From: Thunnus maccoyii
Taxonomy: Eukaryota > Chordata > Actinopteri > Scombriformes > Scombridae
DNA: 64,000 nucleotides
NCBI RefSeq assembly: GCF_910596095.1
Contig: NC_056551.1
Coordinates: forward strand, 1,116,001 to 1,180,000
Reading direction: 5' to 3'
Positions within the stretch are counted from its first letter, which is position 1. Each line of letters begins with the position of its first letter. Of the stretch, positions 60,912-64,000 are shown one piece after another. Made by a program: the position numbers and the translations under genes. The notes beneath the pieces are model-generated. The model saw nothing but the letters and a program-made list of their open reading frames with translations, searched no databases and was not told the DNA's origin.

Positions 60912-63900
60912 TGAAGGTTAGGTCCGGCGTGTCAGCAGGCTTGCAATGCACTGGCAGAAACCATGTGATCAGGCTTTGATAAACACAATCAATACCTGTT
61001 AATAGACAAGTTCTTTGCACATGAGATTTGTTGACCAAAGAAAAGCAGACTCAAAATCATGATGACCTTGAGTTTTCAGTAAGGCTGCAACTAATGACTG
61101 AATTTGATTAGTGCAACCTAACTACACTGACTCGAGTCCAACAGGACAAGATCGCTCCTGAGAATACTGTCTGAGTGCTCAGTGTGTGTGTTTGCTGTGT
61201 TACAGGAAGTGGAGGAGGCCCGGCAGCGCTATGAGAGCCGCCTGGTGGAGGTGGACTCTGGGCGCAAGGAGGAGTACGAGTATAAACTGACTCAGGCCCT
61301 GGCTGACATGAGGGCTCAGAACGAGGAGCAAATCATGATCTACAAGGACAACATGGAGAGCACCTACATAACCAAAGTATGTTCTCCGTTCATATAATCA
61401 TCTGTAATAACATGTATGTCTGTAGCTGCTGCGACAGGAGGAGGAACGTGTCATCTCCTACACTTCATTTCACTAGAAAGGAACAAGTTCATCCAACAAT
61501 ATACTGTAACTCATGAGTCAGGACACAAACTATACTGGTGTCACAATATAAGAATTGATCAGACACCAGCCAACCAATCAGATATGAGTCAATTCCATAG
61601 TATGAAGTGTGAATCTTAAGGGTTCAAAACTGCACTACATGACCAAAATATGTAGCCAGTCAAACATTCCATCTACATGTGGTGTAGTGGTGGAGCATGT
61701 GATTGAAGGCCTGGCTCACAGTATGTGTTACAGGTGTTGGATGGGGGTTGAGGTCAGAGCTATGTGCAGGCCAGTCAAGTCCTCCCACAGCACACTGGGA
61801 AAAGCATTACTATATGAAACTGGCTGAATGCAGGGAAACTGGAAAGAGACAAACACAAAGTTGGAAGCTCTGCAGCATTAAGGTTCAGCTTCATTGCAAA
61901 TAGAAGAGGCCCAAAGCAGGAAAAAGAAATGTAGACCAAAGCTACACTAAAACAGTGATTCCCAAACCTTTTTAGACCGTCACCCCGTCATAGGAAATGT
62001 TTTGATATAAAACAAACACAACCCCTGAAAAATGGTTCAGGCATTTTAACGATGTTAAGGTGGAGATGTGACTGGCTATCAGACAGCCACATCACACATG
62101 AATTAGGGCTGGGGACAACATATTGATATTTCATCTATCATGAAATGAGACTAGATATTGTCTTTGATTTTTGGATATGTTGTCTTTTCCTGCTTTGAAA
62201 GGCTGCGTTACAGTAAAGTGATGTCTAGCTTAGTCATTATATCCACATTATTGATGAGTATTTATCAAAAATCTCATTGTGTCAATATTTTGTGAAAGCA
62301 CCAGTAGTCATCTCTATGATATTGTCACAATATCAAAATATTTTTGATATATATATATCAAGGTATTTGCTGATTTTGTCCATATCACCCAGCCCTAATA
62401 TACATTAGACAACATGTTAGACCACAGTGAATGCACACAGACAATGATGGATATTTGTCTTCCACAAGCAGCCAGAGCCTGTGTTGTTCAGGTGAGTTGT
62501 GGCTCACATTCAGTCGTCTGTGTTGACAGCTCACATGTTTCAGATGCTTTGACTTGTTTTTTTTATGTCAAATCTTTTCTGTTGCTGCTTTGATGCTCTT
62601 TTTTTTTTCTGATTGCTAAGTTCCTGCAAACCTCCTCAGCCTGAAAGTGTGTTTGGTTGCTATGTTTTTAATATGGTGATTTTGATATTTATTGCTTATT
62701 TATTCAGTTTTGATATGTTTGAAAATGCAACATATAAAAGTAGTTAATGTAAATGTTGTTTTCTTTATGGTGAAATGTTATTAAAAAGACACGGATGAAC
62801 AATGATATTAAAATCACAGCAGCACAGTGGACAGAGCAGTCTACTTACAGCTTACTGCTCAGTGTTCATGACTACTGAGACTGCAACTGTTATGATGACT
62901 ACTTAAAATGCATTTACTCAACGTTTAATGCATTCTTGCAGTCACCGTATAGACATAAACAATCTACAGCTGAGCAACAGCAACACTTTACTAACTAACT
63001 TCCTGCATGTCAGGAAGTAACTAACACTGCACAGTTCCTCTTTCAGGGTGTGAATGAGAAGGAAACAATGTTGATGTCGCTCATATCGGAAGCATCTGTA
63101 TGTTTTGTCTCCAGCTGGAGGACCTGCGTCGCTTTTCTGAGATGAACGGAGCATCAGCCAACATGGCCCGAGAGGAACTGAGGGAGTCGTCCCTGAGGAT
63201 CGAGAGCCTCACCGCCCAGCTGGCAGGACTGCAGAAGGAGGTCGACATTTGATCTTTATCATGAAGGGTTTCTGTTTTTTAGTTTGTGACAGAATTAGAA
63301 TGTGTTTCTTAAGTAGTTAAATTTGATAAACGCTGGAAAATCTAAAGCCAAAGACATTAATCTCAAATCTGAATCTGATATCCTTGCTTACCTGTTGGAA
63401 AAAGATCTGGTAGATAAAGCCAACTTCCTGTTGTAACAGAAAAAATTCATGCTCTGAGACTCAAAACCACAAACCACAAACCATAATAATAATCTGTCAT
63501 AGTTTATGAGTAGGCCCACTCTCTCATAAATGTTTTTCTTGTCTAATTCATTCATTTCATGTCATTGAGGCAGATATCCAAGCATTTTTAAATGACAGAT
63601 TAAGTCTTGGCTGGCTGGCTCACATCTGCTCCAGTGTCACCTCAGACTCTGACCTCCTCGTCTGTCTTTAGACTCGTGGTTGGCGGGATCGTATAATGGA
63701 GCTGGAGCAGGCGTTGGCTCAGGAGAAAGACACGAGCCGCAAGCTGCTGGCGGAAAAAGACCGCGAGGTGGCCGAGATCCAGGCCAAGATGCAGGAACAG
63801 CTGAACGAGTACGAACAGCTGCTGGATGTGAAACTGGCTCTGGACATGGAGATCAATGCCTACCGCAAACTCCTGGAGGGAGAAGAGGAGAGGTGAGAAC

Positions 63901-64000
63901 CCACAAACCAATAGATCTCTGTTCCTCGCGTAGCATGCCAGATATCGAACTGCGGTGTTTTCCCCTCCCTCAGACTGAAGCTGTCTCCCAGCCCCGTGTC
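52553..64000 (+). CDS. lmnb1: Lamin B1, 5' part (six complete exons and start of the seventh)
   Basis: Exons: 52553-52908, 58936-59092, 59302-59427, 61206-61376, 63115-63240, 63672-63892 and 63974 to beyond the window. Exon lengths 356/157/126/171/126/221 follow the conserved vertebrate lamin plan. The 394 residues seen comprise a short head with a CDK1-type site (TPLSPTR, Ser22), then coil 1A from about residue 30 ([22 protein letters not shown]), coils 1B and 2, and the rod-end motif [20 protein letters not shown]. After it comes LKLSPSP, the second mitotic phosphorylation site. The nuclear localisation signal, Ig-fold tail and CaaX box are beyond the edge. B-type lamins are farnesylated intermediate filament proteins lining the inner nuclear membrane. 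B1 rather than B2 or A is supported by the MATA..TP head and by synteny with prrc1 and ctxn3. The donor after exon 5 is the weak GTCGAC. Confidence 0.94.
52909..58935 (+). other. lmnb1 intron 1
   Basis: A 6 kb first intron. It holds a fragment of the 'ggttcatc' dispersed repeat family (about 55380-55560), a (GA)n-like tract near 55612, poly(A) near 57404, and repeated TGTCTACAC words between 54610 and 54915 that may belong to an unrecognised element. No other exon is evident. Confidence 0.55.
59809..59896. repeat. Compound (GTGTAT)n(GT)n microsatellite
   Basis: GTGTGTGTAT, about six GTGTAT units, then about 19 GT units, in lmnb1 intron 3. Confidence 0.95.
60577..60623. repeat. Three-copy 14-bp tandem repeat
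   Basis: TTATTGATACACTG occurs three times in direct succession, preceded by a partial TACACTG. Confidence 0.9.
60878..60907. repeat. A30 homopolymer
   Basis: Thirty A preceded by CAATAAATTT. This resembles the tail of a retroposed copy, but the sequence upstream is not recognisable as a gene or SINE. Confidence 0.85.
61629..61925. mobile_element. Tc1-like non-autonomous element fragment
   Basis: Contains GCACTACATGACCAAAATATGT, GTGTTGGATGGGGGTTGAGGTCAGAGCT and GCAGGCCAGTCAAGTCCTCCCACA (in part), and AGTTGGAAGC near the end. This matches an abundant teleost Tc1-like MITE as I recall it. Internal parts are deleted. It lies in lmnb1 intron 4. Confidence 0.6.
62104..62397. mobile_element. hAT-type MITE with 'tagggctggg' inverted termini
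   Basis: TAGGGCTGGG at 62104-62113 and CCCAGCCCTA at 62388-62397 are perfect 10-bp inverted repeats. The interior is rich in ATATTG/CAATAT words and includes a (TA)n at about 62348. It has no ORF. It is related in terminus, not in interior, to the element at 43897. Confidence 0.8.

Overview
This is a 64 kb stretch of vertebrate nuclear DNA, almost certainly from a ray-finned (teleost, probably percomorph) fish. The genes are split into short exons with GT-AG introns of moderate size. Predicted proteins match vertebrate families closely. The repeats (Rex3/RTE-like and L2-like LINE relics, a tRNA-derived SINE, hAT-type and PIF/Harbinger-type elements, Tc1-like ends) are those typical of teleosts. 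I recognised families from memory; no database search was run.

Layout, all four genes on the + strand: (1) 1-2508, the last four coding exons of a fatty-acid transport protein, best match slc27a6. (2) 9040-24264, complete prrc1, with a CpG-rich 5' non-coding exon and eight coding exons (439 aa). (3) 24500-42570, a long gene-free, repeat-rich interval. It holds hAT-type MITEs, a Tc1-like relic, an inverted pair of a four-copy repeat, a LINE fragment, a 2 kb Rex3-like LINE relic, a PIF/Harbinger element with remains of both of its genes, and a tandem/minisatellite block. (4) 42573-43012, the coding exon of ctxn3 (cortexin-3), carrying a 14-serine tract. (5) 43013-52050, a second gene-poor interval with MITEs and a duplicated segment. 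(6) 52060-64000, the promoter and first seven exons (the last cut by the window edge) of lmnb1 (lamin B1).

The genes do not form a pathway. They act in fatty-acid uptake and activation (slc27a6), ER-Golgi trafficking (prrc1), a small neuronal membrane protein (ctxn3) and the nuclear lamina (lmnb1). Their proximity reflects conserved synteny: as I recall, the human orthologues lie within about 2 Mb of 5q23, but in a different order.

I found no convincing undescribed biological system. The points most worth a second look are a perfect 22-bp hairpin just past the prrc1 3' end, the two-gene Harbinger relic, the unusual motif residues in slc27a6, a weak splice donor in lmnb1, the LINE scrap between 34-bp direct repeats, and a small candidate ORF at 30616.
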